DNA of 64,000 nucleotides from Streptomyces sp. V1I1 (GCF_030817355.1 NZ_JAUSZH010000001.1:1612001-1676000), one strand, 5' to 3'; counted from the first letter of the stretch, positions 17,673 to 27,256 are shown. The notes: a model not told the origin generated them from the letters alone. Numbers and translations: made by a program.

Positions 17673-18794
17673 CTACTCGCTGAAGGTCCCGAAGCGGATG
17701 TCGTGCGCTCCGGCCGAGGACATGGCGGTGAGCATCCGCTCCCCCTCCTCGGCCACGGCGCCCTGCTGCGCACGGGTCAGCGTCCCGAAGGCCTGGACGG
17801 TAACGGTCGCGGTCTCGTCGGTCTCGGTCAGCCGCCAGATCCCGGCGAGGTAGCCGTCGACGAGGAGGGTCGAGTACGCCTGGTTGCCCTTCCAGGTGCT
17901 CGTCCTGTACTCCTCGGGCACGAGGCGGCTGCGGTCCGCGTGCGAGAGCAGCAGATTGTCGAACTCGGGCAGGAAGCGGGGCGGCGCCGGGGTCCCGGGG
18001 TCCGGCCGGGGCCCGTCGGGGAGGTCGAAGAGCTCGACGCCGTGCTCGTCCTGGAAGACGGCCAGCTGCGGCCGCAGCCGCTCGAAGACCTCCCGCATCC
18101 GGGTCAGCCCGGCCCAGATCTGCATGTCCTTGACGGAGGCGGGGCCGAAGGCCGCGAGGTAGCGGAGCACGGTGGCGTCGGGCGCGGGCGCGGGCTCCGC
18201 CCTCCGGCCGAACCAGTGCTCGGCGGTGGTGAGCGTGACCTGGCCGCTACTGCCCCACAGGCCGCGCGGGGTGACCTGCACCAGTGGCAGTACGCAGCGG
18301 GCGGCGACGGACAGGGCGAACGGATCGGCGTCCGGCCACTGTTTCAGCAGCGCCTCGCGCAGTTCCTTCATGGTCCGGGGCTGCTCCTCGACCAGCTCAC
18401 GGCTGAGGGCGCCGAGCCGGGCCAGATCGACCCCGGCCAGGCCCGCCCGGAACTGCTTGAGCTCCCTGTCGCGTGCGGCCTGGACCAGCGGCCGCAGGGT
18501 GAGGCAGTCCTCGGCGGTGTGCGTATGGATGGTGGAACGCATGGTGACCAATCGCGCGACCTCGCGGGATGCCATCAGCGCGGAGAGCGCTGCGGGGTCG
18601 AAGCCGTCCAGCCGGGCGGCGAGGGCGTAGTACGGCGGCTTCACGTTCTGCGCCTGGAGGCCGACGAGGTGCTCGACGGCGCCCTTGACGGACATCGCGG
18701 ACTTGGGGGCGCGGCGCAGCAGGAGCTGACGCTGAAGCGTTGCGCGGTTGAGGGCGCGGTTGCCGAGTACGGGATACGTCGTCTTCGAGGCCAT
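17673..18794 (-). CDS. Winged-helix DNA-binding protein of the HTH_42/AlkZ-like family
   Basis: 373 residues from the ATG at 18794 (MASKTTYPVLGNRALNR). The family includes AlkZ/YcaQ DNA glycosylases that unhook interstrand crosslinks using a QxQ catalytic motif. Here LQAQN places Gln47 and Gln49 in the matching position, after VEHLVG. Other family landmarks are STIHTHTAEDCL, YLAAFGPASVKDMQIWAGL and the end segment LLVDGYLAGIWRL. Many Streptomyces paralogues are uncharacterised, so glycosylase activity is inferred. It converges on the LysE remnant. Confidence 0.75.
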   Translation of the reverse strand: MASKTTYPVLGNRALNRATLQRQLLLRRAPKSAMSVKGAVEHLVGLQAQNVKPPYYALAARLDGFDPAALSALMASREVARLVTMRSTIHTHTAEDCLTLRPLVQAARDRELKQFRAGLAGVDLARLGALSRELVEEQPRTMKELREALLKQWPDADPFALSVAARCVLPLVQVTPRGLWGSSGQVTLTTAEHWFGRRAEPAPAPDATVLRYLAAFGPASVKDMQIWAGLTRMREVFERLRPQLAVFQDEHGVELFDLPDGPRPDPGTPAPPRFLPEFDNLLLSHADRSRLVPEEYRTSTWKGNQAYSTLLVDGYLAGIWRLTETDETATVTVQAFGTLTRAQQGAVAEEGERMLTAMSSAGAHDIRFGTFSE

Positions 18795-18947
18795 GCGCCA
18801 CACGCTACTCAGGCTTGCGGACAACTCCTGTCCGCAATGAGGGGGCCCTTTCGCTGCCCCGTCATGCCGGGGCAATTCGACGCGGATATCCTGCTCCGAG
18901 GCCGCAAGGGCGCACGGTACGGGTTCGATGTGGAGGTGAGACCCGCG

Positions 18948-20087
18948 ATGCCGCTGTCCCCCAAGAAGCACCAATGGCGCCGCCGGCCCCTGCCGCCCAC
19001 GAGCCCGCCGTCAAAGGACCCCGCGACCGCCGAGCCTGCCGCCCCCGCCCCCGTACACAAGGACCAGGGCAGCGTCGTCCAGGCCGCGCTCTACCGCGAG
19101 GGCAACCGCGTCGCGACGCCCGACTCGCTCGCCGAGACCTTCCGCAAGCTGCGCGAGTTCCCCGACGGCATGGCGTGGATCGGGCTGCACCGCCCCACCG
19201 AGGCCGAAGTCCATTCGCTCGCCGCCGAGTTCGACCTGCATGAACTCGCCGTCGAGGACGCCCTGGAGGCCCACCAGCGCCCGAAGCTCGAACGGTACGG
19301 CGACACCCTGTTCGTGGTGCTGCGCGCCGCCCGCTATCTCGACGCCCAGGAGGAGGTCGAGTTCGGCGAGCTGCACGTCTTCCTGGGCAAGGACTTCCTG
19401 ATCACGGTCCGCCACGGCGCGGCCCCCGACCTGTCCGCGGTACGCCGCCGCATGGAGGAGACGCCGGAGCTGCTGGCCCTCGGCCCGGAGGCGGTGCTGT
19501 ACGCGATCCTGGACGCCGTGGTCGACGGCTACGCCCCGGTGGTGGCGGGCGTGCAGAACGACATCGACGAGATCGAGACCGAGGTCTTCAGCGGCGACCC
19601 CGCGGTGTCCCGCCGTATCTACGAACTCTCGCGCGAAATGGTCGAGTTCCAGCGCGCCACCCGTCCCCTGGTCGGCATGCTGCACGCCCTGATGGCGGGC
19701 TTCGCCAAGTACGACACGGACGAGGAGCTGCAGCGCTATCTCCGTGACGTCGCCGACCACGTCACGCACACGAGCGAGCGCGTGGACGGCTTCCGCCAGG
19801 CGCTCACGGAAATCCTCACGGTGAACGCGACGCTGGTGACGCAGCAGCAGAACGCGGAGATGCGGGCGCTGGCGGAGGCGGGCTTCGAGCAGAACGAGGA
19901 AATCAAGAAGATCTCGAGCTGGGCGGCCATTCTCTTCGCCCCGACGCTGGTCGGCACGATCTACGGCATGAACTTCGAGACGATGCCGGAGCTGAGCTGG
20001 GACTTCGGCTACCCGTTCGCGATCTGCCTGATGGCGGTCGTGTGTGTGAGCCTGTACTTCATTTTCAAGCGTCGCGACTGGCTCTAG
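18948..20087 (+). CDS. corA: CorA-family divalent metal transporter
   Basis: 379 residues from ATG 18948, preceded by GGAGGTGAG. A cytoplasmic N-terminal domain (HRPTEAEVHSLAAEFDLHEL, VEDALEAHQRPKLERYGDTL) and a long stalk helix lead to two C-terminal membrane helices with the selectivity motif YGMNF (about residue 345). The charged end KRRDWL is typical. The first 50 residues are an extra Pro/Lys-rich tail. It should move Mg2+ or Co2+ across the membrane as a pentamer. Confidence 0.92.
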   Translation: MPLSPKKHQWRRRPLPPTSPPSKDPATAEPAAPAPVHKDQGSVVQAALYREGNRVATPDSLAETFRKLREFPDGMAWIGLHRPTEAEVHSLAAEFDLHELAVEDALEAHQRPKLERYGDTLFVVLRAARYLDAQEEVEFGELHVFLGKDFLITVRHGAAPDLSAVRRRMEETPELLALGPEAVLYAILDAVVDGYAPVVAGVQNDIDEIETEVFSGDPAVSRRIYELSREMVEFQRATRPLVGMLHALMAGFAKYDTDEELQRYLRDVADHVTHTSERVDGFRQALTEILTVNATLVTQQQNAEMRALAEAGFEQNEEIKKISSWAAILFAPTLVGTIYGMNFETMPELSWDFGYPFAICLMAVVCVSLYFIFKRRDWL

Positions 20088-20114
20088 ATCTGGAGGGACG
20101 AGCGGACTGCCGAC

Positions 20115-20148
20115 AGCGCGCCGCATGACCCGAATGGCGCGGCGCGCT
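20115..20148. terminator. Bidirectional terminator between corA and the dehydrogenase gene
   Basis: AGCGCGCCGC (20115-20124) and GCGGCGCGCT (20139-20148) form a 10-bp stem between the two convergent stop codons. Confidence 0.65.
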
Positions 20149-20172
20149 GGTTCATCGGCGGCGGTAAGGCCG

Positions 20173-21306
20173 CTACGGGTGCAGCACGACCTTCGTGTAG
20201 CCCTCGATCCGCTTGTCGAACTTGTCGTACGCCGACGGCGCCTGGTCCAGCGGCAGTTCATGCGAGACGACGAAGCTCGGCTTCGCCCGGCCCTCGATGA
20301 TCATGTCGCGCAGGTACCGGTTGTAGCGCTTCACGTTGCACTGCCCCGTCCCCATCTTCAGGCCCTTCTCGAAGAGCTTGCCGATCGAGACAAGGAGCAT
20401 GCCGTGCTTGGCCTGCTCGTCAGGGCCTCCGGGGTCGGCCGGGACGTAGAGGCCCGGCACCCCGAGCATTCCGGTGGGCCGGACCGTGCCGACGAGCGAG
20501 TTCAGGACGGTCGCCGGCTCCTCGCGGTCAGTGCCGTGCGCCATCGCCTGGTAGCCGACGGCGTCCACACCCTTGTCCGTGCCGACACCCTCGGTCTGAT
20601 CCTTGATCTGCTCCACGGGATCGCCCTCGGCGAAGTTGATCGGAACCGCGCCGATCTCCCGGGCCTTCTCCAGCCGCTCGGGAACCCGGTCCACGACGAA
20701 CACCTTCTTCGCGCCGCGCAGCATGGCCGAGTAGGCGGCCATGAGCCCGACCGGCCCGCCACCGTACACGGCAACGCTCTCGCCCGGGCGGACCTGGGCG
20801 AGTTCACAGCCGTGATAGCCGGTGGGGAAGATGTCGGCGAGCAGCATGAAGTCGGTCTCGTTCTCGTTTCCCTCCGGCAGCTTCAGGCAGTTGAAGTCGG
20901 CGTAGGGAACGCGCAGGTATTCCGCCTGGCCGCCCGGCCAGGGCCCCATGGCGACATAGCCGTAAGCGCCGCCCGCGAAGCCGGGATTGACGGTCTGACA
21001 GAATCCGGTAAATCCCTCGACACAATTGGTGCAGAACCCGCAGGCGACATTGAAGGGCATCACCACGCGGTCGCCTTTCTTGAGCGAGGTGACGCCCTGG
21101 CCGATTTCCTCGATGATTCCCATGTTCTCGTGGCCGAAGACTATGCCGGGCTCGGCCGCGGTACGGCCCTCGTACATGTGCAGGTCGGAGCCGCAGATCG
21201 CGGTGGAGGTGACCCGTACGACGACGTCGTTCGGGTGCTGAATTTTGGGCTTTTCAACATCTTCTACCGCAACGGTGAACGGTCCCTTGTATACGACAGC
21301 TTTCAT
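20173..21306 (-). CDS. Zinc-dependent dehydrogenase, glutathione-independent formaldehyde dehydrogenase-like
   Basis: 377-residue MDR-family enzyme. The catalytic zinc ligands lie in TAICGSDLHMYEG and FGHENMG. Structural-zinc cysteines are in CGFCTNCVEGFTGFC, and the Rossmann motif is VYGGGPVGLMAAY (about residue 180). The inserted NPGFAGGAYGYVAMGPWPGG segment is characteristic of the FdhA group. GGAGGTGG precedes the ATG. The substrate could be formaldehyde or another short aldehyde or alcohol. It is divergent from a small unknown gene with 170 bp between. Confidence 0.87.
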   Translation of the reverse strand: MKAVVYKGPFTVAVEDVEKPKIQHPNDVVVRVTSTAICGSDLHMYEGRTAAEPGIVFGHENMGIIEEIGQGVTSLKKGDRVVMPFNVACGFCTNCVEGFTGFCQTVNPGFAGGAYGYVAMGPWPGGQAEYLRVPYADFNCLKLPEGNENETDFMLLADIFPTGYHGCELAQVRPGESVAVYGGGPVGLMAAYSAMLRGAKKVFVVDRVPERLEKAREIGAVPINFAEGDPVEQIKDQTEGVGTDKGVDAVGYQAMAHGTDREEPATVLNSLVGTVRPTGMLGVPGLYVPADPGGPDEQAKHGMLLVSIGKLFEKGLKMGTGQCNVKRYNRYLRDMIIEGRAKPSFVVSHELPLDQAPSAYDKFDKRIEGYTKVVLHP

Positions 21307-21476
21307 GGCTGCCACCTCCGCTCGGCGTGCACGTATGATTCCCTCCCCGCCCGCGCTATTTCGCGTGACCCATCTCTCATGATTCTCCGGCCTGCGCCGA
21401 CAGACAACCCGGTAATCTCGAGAGGAATATCTTCCCTGGTGTCGTGCCGGGAAAAGGAAGGAAGGGAGGGCGAGGA

Positions 21477-21668
21477 GTGGCAGCACAACGGCTCGGGACC
21501 CTGCTCGTCCCCGTACCCGGCCTGTCCGGCACTACGTACCCGCCCGGAACGACGGTGACTGTCCGCGGTCGCGGCGCGACTGTCGATGCCTTCGTCAACG
21601 GCGACTGGCTTCCGCTGTCGTGGTGGGAGTTCTCCGACGGCCTCCGCGAGGACATCGCCGACCGCTGA
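21477..21668 (+). CDS. Small hypothetical protein (63 residues)
   Basis: From GTG 21477 with strong purine-rich sites (GGAAGGGAGGG and GAGGAG) just upstream. It has alternating Val/Thr/Gly strands (LGTLLVPVPGLSGTTYPPGT, VTVRGRGATVDAFVNGDWLP) followed by WWEFSDGLREDIADR. It looks like a small beta-rich domain. No family recognised. It faces the SMI1/KNR4 gene and is divergent from the dehydrogenase. Confidence 0.6.
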   Translation: MAAQRLGTLLVPVPGLSGTTYPPGTTVTVRGRGATVDAFVNGDWLPLSWWEFSDGLREDIADR

Positions 21669-21766
21669 CCCCGCCGCGTGGGGAGCACCCCCCGCCGTCT
21701 CGCGGACACTGCCCCACGATCACCCACGGCGACCACCGACTTCCAGGCCGTCATGAATGATCGCGG

Positions 21767-22282
21767 TCAGACGATCGGCTCGTAGAAGGGCCCGTCGGGA
21801 GCGAAGTCACGAGAACAGACAGTCACGTCCTCGCCCCTCAGATACGACAGCATCCAGTCGCTGAACGACATCGGATGCTCCTCGAAGATTCCGTCGCCGC
21901 TCTGATAGACGACAGTCTCCCAGTTCTCTGACATGTCCTTGGGAACCCGGAGGAACATCGTCTCGCCTGAAGCGGCCGATCCCCAGGCAAAGATCTCCCC
22001 TGGCCCCGTTCCCACCGAATAGGACGCCTCGTTCTCCGGCGCGACGGCCCAGGCCTCGATATCGCCTCTGATCCAGTCCCCCAGTTTCCCACGCTCCACG
22101 CCCGGGTGACTGGTCGCGACCTGATTGTTGATCAGCACCGGCCCGTACGCGTCGCAGAACTCACGAAAGTCCTCGGGAAACACAATCCCGAGCTCTCCCT
22201 CGAGTTGCGACCAGGGCTCCGGGTCGGACCAGGCGAACCGCGGCTCCCCGAGCAGCGCCTTGATGTCCTCAAGGCTGGTCAT
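21767..22282 (-). CDS. SMI1/KNR4 (SUKH) family protein
   Basis: 171 residues. The N-terminal pattern WSQLEGELGIVFPEDFREFCDAYG is the SUKH signature, and GEIFAWGSAASGETMFLRV and the C-terminal HPMSFSDWMLSYLRGE fit the fold. SUKH proteins often act as immunity proteins against contact-dependent toxins. No toxin gene adjoins it here, so the role is open. Confidence 0.82.
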   Translation of the reverse strand: MTSLEDIKALLGEPRFAWSDPEPWSQLEGELGIVFPEDFREFCDAYGPVLINNQVATSHPGVERGKLGDWIRGDIEAWAVAPENEASYSVGTGPGEIFAWGSAASGETMFLRVPKDMSENWETVVYQSGDGIFEEHPMSFSDWMLSYLRGEDVTVCSRDFAPDGPFYEPIV

Positions 22283-22291
22283 ACATCCCTC

Positions 22292-23641
22292 CTATGCATG
22301 TCGTGCCGTCTCCGGTGTGCTTCCCTCTGCCTCGTCCTCTGCCAGGAATTCCACCACTGCCAGCGCGATGAGCAGCACGAGCGCGATGCCGACGACGACC
22401 CAGCCCGTGGGGTAGCTCCACAGGAGGTACGTCAGGACAGCCGCGGCAACCAGCACCCAGGTGATCCAAGCCCGGTAGCGGTGAACGAACGGGCCGACCG
22501 GCCCGGTCCGCAGACCCGCGCGGCCGGCGGTGGAACGGACCGCTCCGATGCCCGCATTCCACGACTGCCGTACGAACGTTGCCCGTCGGCCGTGGCCGGT
22601 CAGCCAGGCGGCCAGCGCGATCACTACGCCGAGCACCACGGTCATCCGGACCGTGGTGCGCAGGTAGCGCGTCAGTGTGTCGTAGACGGCCCCGGCGGCG
22701 GGCTGCGAGACGTTGTCCGGCAGTGCGTTCAGATACACCACGCGGAACACGCTCAGGACAAGGCCGAGGATCAGCATCGCGAAGGCGAAGGCGAGTGCGG
22801 AAATCACGAGCGTTCGCCGACGGTGGACGGAGAGCAGAACGCCGGCGGCGATCAGCACGACCGCGATCACCGGCAGCCAGAACCCGGCGACCTCAAGGAC
22901 CTGGAAGGCGGTCTTGACCTTGCCGATGTTGTCGGCTCGCAGGACCGTGAAGTCGGTGTGCACTTCGGGGATCTTTGCGGCCACCGTCATTCCTTCGTCG
23001 ACGAGGCGTTGCTTGACCTGGTCGACGACCGGGCCGAGGTCGACGGTCACCGAGTCGTTGTTGATCTTCACTGCGCTGTCGGCGCTGCCTGTCAGGGCTT
23101 TGTCCACAGCCGCGTGGATCCGGCGGTTGGCGTCGATCCAGATCTTCTTGAAGGTGTCGGAGGCGACGATGTCCTGCGCCTTGTCGTGGACGAAGCTGCG
23201 GACGGCGTTCTCCAGGGCGCCGCCCAGCTTGCCGAGCGCCTTCTGCAGGAGGGGCCGGTCCGCAGGGCTCGCACCCTCCAGCAGGGTCGCCAGGTCGATG
23301 TGTTCCATCACCGCGTTGGTGACCCGGTTCGCCGCGGCCGCCTGGATGTCCGGGTCGGAGGCGAGAGGTGCGACCGTGTCGACGTACCGGTTCGTGTTGC
23401 CGACCTCGTCCGCCGTCCACGCGGCAACGGCGCCGAGCGGTGCGAAGACGCAGCCGATCACGATGAGCAGCGCCGCGAGGAAGGACCTCCACCGGTGCCG
23501 GGGGACCCGGGACGCCAGATCGGCCTCCAGTGCCGCGACGCGGGTGCGCAGCTGCTCCACTCCGGCGCGCGCGTCGTCCGCGCCCGGCGCCCCGGGGTGC
23601 TCCGCGCCTCCGTCCGGGCCGGTCGCTCCGTTGTCGGGCAT
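22292..23641 (-). CDS. Multi-pass membrane protein of unknown function
   Basis: 449 residues from the ATG at 23641, preceded by GGGAGGACC. The N-terminus has a short coiled segment (VEQLRTRVAALEADLASR), then a first membrane helix near residue 50. A roughly 180-residue extracytoplasmic region follows (TADEVGNTNRYVDTVAPLAS...). Four further helices lie around 235, 265, 320 and 395, with an acidic end. This layout is common in actinobacterial conserved membrane proteins, but I do not know a function. It lies 9 bp after the SMI1/KNR4 start region on the same strand, so the two may be co-transcribed. Confidence 0.75.
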   Translation of the reverse strand: MPDNGATGPDGGAEHPGAPGADDARAGVEQLRTRVAALEADLASRVPRHRWRSFLAALLIVIGCVFAPLGAVAAWTADEVGNTNRYVDTVAPLASDPDIQAAAANRVTNAVMEHIDLATLLEGASPADRPLLQKALGKLGGALENAVRSFVHDKAQDIVASDTFKKIWIDANRRIHAAVDKALTGSADSAVKINNDSVTVDLGPVVDQVKQRLVDEGMTVAAKIPEVHTDFTVLRADNIGKVKTAFQVLEVAGFWLPVIAVVLIAAGVLLSVHRRRTLVISALAFAFAMLILGLVLSVFRVVYLNALPDNVSQPAAGAVYDTLTRYLRTTVRMTVVLGVVIALAAWLTGHGRRATFVRQSWNAGIGAVRSTAGRAGLRTGPVGPFVHRYRAWITWVLVAAAVLTYLLWSYPTGWVVVGIALVLLIALAVVEFLAEDEAEGSTPETARHA

Positions 23642-23767
23642 TGCAGGTCCTCCCAGCACGGATGGGTGGATACCAGCAGACCCCGCGGACCGGGCACACG
23701 CGAGCTGTCCAGGGCCACACGGGTACGTGCACGGTCTTGGCGTGGCGCTCCGGATGCGGCGGCCCGC

Positions 23768-25072
23768 TCAGCCGGGCGGTGCGGTCTCCGGTCGGTGCCC
23801 GCCGCCGATGCCCTGACGGTCGCCCGTCCTCGCCATGGCGCGGCGGACAGGGTCGGTGAACTCCCGCTCGACCGCCTCGTCCAGGAGCCCCAGCTCCGTG
23901 CGGACCGCCGGCAGGTGTTCGGCCGACAGGGTGTCCAGCAGGCCCTCCAGCAGCACACGGAGCCGCCGGCAGATCTGGGTGGACCCCGCCCCGTACTCAC
24001 GGATTTCGGTGACGGCGAGCTGGAGGTAGTCCTCCCAGCCCCGGCTCGGCACCACCAGTCGCGGCCGGCCACGGTCGTCGCCGAACACGTAGCGGCGGCG
24101 GATTTCCGTCCTGCCGACGGTGTACAAGAACGCCTCGATGTGATTCAGCACCTGGACGGCGGTCGTGGGGTCGTTCACGGCCGGGGAGAGGGCGCGGATG
24201 GCGATGTCGACGAGAACGCGCAGGGCGAAGGCGGGGTCCTGCTCGATGGTCCGCTCGGGGCCGAGGGCGATGAGTCCGGTCACCCGCCGCGGATCGGGCG
24301 TCGAGGTCCCGCCGTGGACTTCGACGACCGTGGCGCCGGGCGGTACGAAGTCCCCGACGGGGTGGGTGACCACGAAGGTGCAGTCGTGGCGGACCGCGGC
24401 GACCGTCAGCCCGGCCATGTCCAACGCCTGGATGGCTCCGCCGCGTTCGGACCGGATGCGCTTCACCGGGCCGCCCGGCAGTGCGTGTTCATCGTCGAGG
24501 AGTGCGGAGCCGCCGGTCTTGGCCGCCCGGCGGATGAGGATCTTCTCCCCCATCCGTCCGACCAGGTCGGCGATTGCCACCGGCCGGAGGTTGTGGGTGA
24601 ACCGGCTGAGGTAGACCAGCAGAAGCAGCAGGCTGACAGCGACAGCCAGCCCGGCCAGGGTGACTCCCAGGTCGGGGACGGAGTCCGACTCGATGCTGCG
24701 CAGCAGGGAGAAGGCGAACGCGAACGTCCCGGTGAAGGTGGCCAGAACGGCCTTCTGCAGACGGTCCCGGTACCACAGGCGCATGTACCGCGGGGACAGC
24801 GTTCCCGTGGCCTGCTGGACGACGAGAACACCGATGGTCACGACGAATCCGAGCAGGGCGACCATGGCCCCGACGATGGCACTCAGCACACCGCTCGCCG
24901 TTGTCGCGGAATAGCGCCAGCTTGTCGGCAGCCAATCCGTTACGTCCACGGCCACGGCGTACTCCGCGAGAATCACGCCGAGTACGAATCCGAACAGCGG
25001 GACGATCCACAGGCTGGCCTTGGCGTATTGCCGCAGCCGGAACGCGGTCGCCCAGGACATCATCGTCCGCAC
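23768..25072 (-). CDS. DUF2254 membrane protein
   Basis: 434 residues from GTG 25072 (ATGs at 25063 and 25060 are alternatives). Four membrane helices fall in the first 155 residues. Diagnostic phrases are LGFVVTIGVLVVQQATGTLSPRYM, FTHNLRPVAIADLVG and RALSPAVNDPTTAVQVLNHIE. A soluble C-terminal part follows. Function unknown. It ends 126 bp before the start of the next membrane protein gene on the same strand. Confidence 0.85.
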   Translation of the reverse strand: MRTMMSWATAFRLRQYAKASLWIVPLFGFVLGVILAEYAVAVDVTDWLPTSWRYSATTASGVLSAIVGAMVALLGFVVTIGVLVVQQATGTLSPRYMRLWYRDRLQKAVLATFTGTFAFAFSLLRSIESDSVPDLGVTLAGLAVAVSLLLLLVYLSRFTHNLRPVAIADLVGRMGEKILIRRAAKTGGSALLDDEHALPGGPVKRIRSERGGAIQALDMAGLTVAAVRHDCTFVVTHPVGDFVPPGATVVEVHGGTSTPDPRRVTGLIALGPERTIEQDPAFALRVLVDIAIRALSPAVNDPTTAVQVLNHIEAFLYTVGRTEIRRRYVFGDDRGRPRLVVPSRGWEDYLQLAVTEIREYGAGSTQICRRLRVLLEGLLDTLSAEHLPAVRTELGLLDEAVEREFTDPVRRAMARTGDRQGIGGGHRPETAPPG

Positions 25073-25408
25073 CCGCGGACCCTTCCCCTGCTGATCACAG
25101 GCGCAAGGCTCGACAGCACGGACACCCTCCGGGTTCAGTTCTGAAGTCAGGCCTTCGCGTCCACGGTAATGCCGCTCCTCGGCGGGCGCAGAGACAGGAA
25201 GCCGTCGCCGTTCAGTCGCCGTTCAGTCGCCGTTCAAAGGAGCCGCTGCCGGCTCGACAGGCCCATGGTGAATTACTTGCTTAAGCTGTCCGGGTGACAC
25301 CGAGTCGGCGCGGCGGCAAATGGGTGATCTACATCCGCGACGCGAGCGAGCCGTACTGAGGGTTGCGTACGCGGTGCGTTTTTCGGCACGAGCCGAAAGG
25401 GGCTCACG
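25073..25408. other. Intergenic region with an 11-bp triplicate repeat
   Basis: No convincing gene. It holds three perfect tandem copies of GTCGCCGTTCA (25204-25214, 25215-25225, 25226-25236). A GTG-initiated run of 21 codons near 25293-25358 (ending IYIRDASEPY) has no family match that I recognise. The region must contain the divergent promoters of the DUF2254 and GH15 genes. Confidence 0.6.
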
Positions 25409-27256
25409 ATGGACGACTACCCGCTGATCGAGAATCACGGCCTGATCGGTGATTTGCAGACCGCGGCGCTGGTTACCACCGATGGGACGATCGACTGGTT
25501 CTGTTGTCCACGCTTCGACTCGCCAAGCGTTTTCGGCGCTTTGCTGGACCGTGAAAAGGGCGGGCATTTCACGGTCGCCCCGGCCCACAAGACCTACGCG
25601 ACCAAGCAGTTGTACTTTCCCGACACCGCGGTTCTCGTGACCCGGTTCATGACCGAGGCGGGCGCCGGCGAGGTGGTCGACTTCATGCCGGTGACCGGGC
25701 GGACGGCCACCCCTCGCCATCGTCTGGTCCGCATGCTGCGGTGCGTGCGCGGCAGCATGTCCTTCGAGATCGAGATCGCCCCCCGGTTCGACTACGGCCG
25801 TAAGCCCCACAAGCTGCACATCACCGACCACGGTGCGGTGTTCGCCTCGGAGGGACTGGAGCTGACCGTGCACGCGGTCCGGGAACCGGGGGACGAGCGA
25901 CTGGTGAACTCCCTCACAGGCGAACAGGACCTGCACTTCTCGCTGACCCTGCAGGCGGGTCAGGAGCGGGGTCTGGTCATGGAGTCGTCCGCCGACGGAC
26001 CGCCGCGCGAGATCCGCCTCACCGAATTCCAGGGGCTTTTCGACGACACCGTCCGCTACTGGCGGTCCTGGCTCGGCCAGTCCCGCTACTCGGGCCGGTG
26101 GAGGGAGGCGGTGGAGCGCTCCGCCGTGACGCTGAAGCTGATGACGTACGCACCCAGCGGCGCTCTGGTCGCGGCCCCGACGGCGGGGCTGCCGGAACAA
26201 CTGGGCGGCGAGCGCAACTGGGACTACCGCTTCACCTGGATCCGCGACGCCTCGTTCTCCGTCTACGCCCTGCTGGGACTGGGGTTCAAGGAGGAGGCGA
26301 CCTCCTTCATCGGCTGGCTGCGCGACCGCGTGAAAGAGAGGGCGGGCAATGCCAGTGATACGGGGCCGCTGAACATCATGTACCGGGTCGACGGCTCGTC
26401 CGACCTCGTCGAAGAGACCCTGGAGCACTGGGAGGGGTACCAGGGCTCTGCCCCGGTGCGCATCGGCAACGGCGCCGCGGACCAGCTGCAACTGGACATC
26501 TACGGCGAGGCGTTGGACAGCATCTACTTCGCCCACCAGCACGGGATCCAGCTGGACCACGGGGGCTGGACCTCGCTGCACACTCTCCTCGACTGGCTCA
26601 CCGATCACTGGGACCAGGCCGAGGAGGGCCTGTGGGAGACCCGGGGCGGCCGCAAGGACTTCACCTACGGCCGGGTGATGTCCTGGGTCGCCTTCGACCG
26701 CGCGTTGCGGCTGGCTGCCGCCAGCGGCCGGCCCGCCGCCGTCGAGCGCTGGAGCCGTGAGCGGAACAAGATCTACGAGCAGGTTCTGACACAGGGCTGG
26801 GATGCCGGGCGCAATACCTTCGTCCAGCACTACGGCAGCGATGTGCTCGACTCCGCGCTGCTGCGCATGCCGACAGTGGGCTTCATCACCCCCGACGACC
26901 CAATATGGAAGTCCACGCTGGACGCGATGGACCGGGAGCTGGTCTCAGACAGCCTGGTCTACCGGTACAACCCCGAGGCCTCGCCAGACGGGCTGCGCGG
27001 CTCCGAAGGCACCTTCTCCCTGTGCACGTTCATGTACGTCGACGCGCTCGCGCGGGCCGGGCGGCCCGATCAGGCCAGACTCGTACTGGAAAAGATGCTG
27101 ACGTACGCCAACCATCTGGGCCTGTACTCCGAGGAGATCGGCCTGACGGGGCGGCAACTGGGGAACTTTCCCCAGGCATTCACCCATCTGGCCTTTATCG
27201 ACGCGGCCATCACCCTGGACGCGACGCTGAACCGGGCCGGCAGCAACGGGACGTAG
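25409..27256 (+). CDS. Glycoside hydrolase family 15 protein (trehalase or glucoamylase-like)
   Basis: 615 residues starting MDDYPLIENHGLIGDLQTAA, the standard start of bacterial GH15 proteins. The N-terminal beta domain is followed by an (alpha/alpha)6 barrel with WIRDASFSVYALLGLGF (about residue 275) and the late segment LYSEEIGLTGRQLGNFPQAFTHLA, which carries family catalytic-region residues. No signal peptide, so cytosolic. Actinobacterial members of this type include trehalases; starch/maltooligosaccharide activity is the alternative. It heads the stress-gene region. Confidence 0.9.
   Translation: MDDYPLIENHGLIGDLQTAALVTTDGTIDWFCCPRFDSPSVFGALLDREKGGHFTVAPAHKTYATKQLYFPDTAVLVTRFMTEAGAGEVVDFMPVTGRTATPRHRLVRMLRCVRGSMSFEIEIAPRFDYGRKPHKLHITDHGAVFASEGLELTVHAVREPGDERLVNSLTGEQDLHFSLTLQAGQERGLVMESSADGPPREIRLTEFQGLFDDTVRYWRSWLGQSRYSGRWREAVERSAVTLKLMTYAPSGALVAAPTAGLPEQLGGERNWDYRFTWIRDASFSVYALLGLGFKEEATSFIGWLRDRVKERAGNASDTGPLNIMYRVDGSSDLVEETLEHWEGYQGSAPVRIGNGAADQLQLDIYGEALDSIYFAHQHGIQLDHGGWTSLHTLLDWLTDHWDQAEEGLWETRGGRKDFTYGRVMSWVAFDRALRLAAASGRPAAVERWSRERNKIYEQVLTQGWDAGRNTFVQHYGSDVLDSALLRMPTVGFITPDDPIWKSTLDAMDRELVSDSLVYRYNPEASPDGLRGSEGTFSLCTFMYVDALARAGRPDQARLVLEKMLTYANHLGLYSEEIGLTGRQLGNFPQAFTHLAFIDAAITLDATLNRAGSNGT

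Noticed and set aside
22106-25144. Thousand-codon frame on the + strand
   Set aside because: It is antisense to two well-supported membrane-protein genes and is Arg/Gly-rich with no domain.
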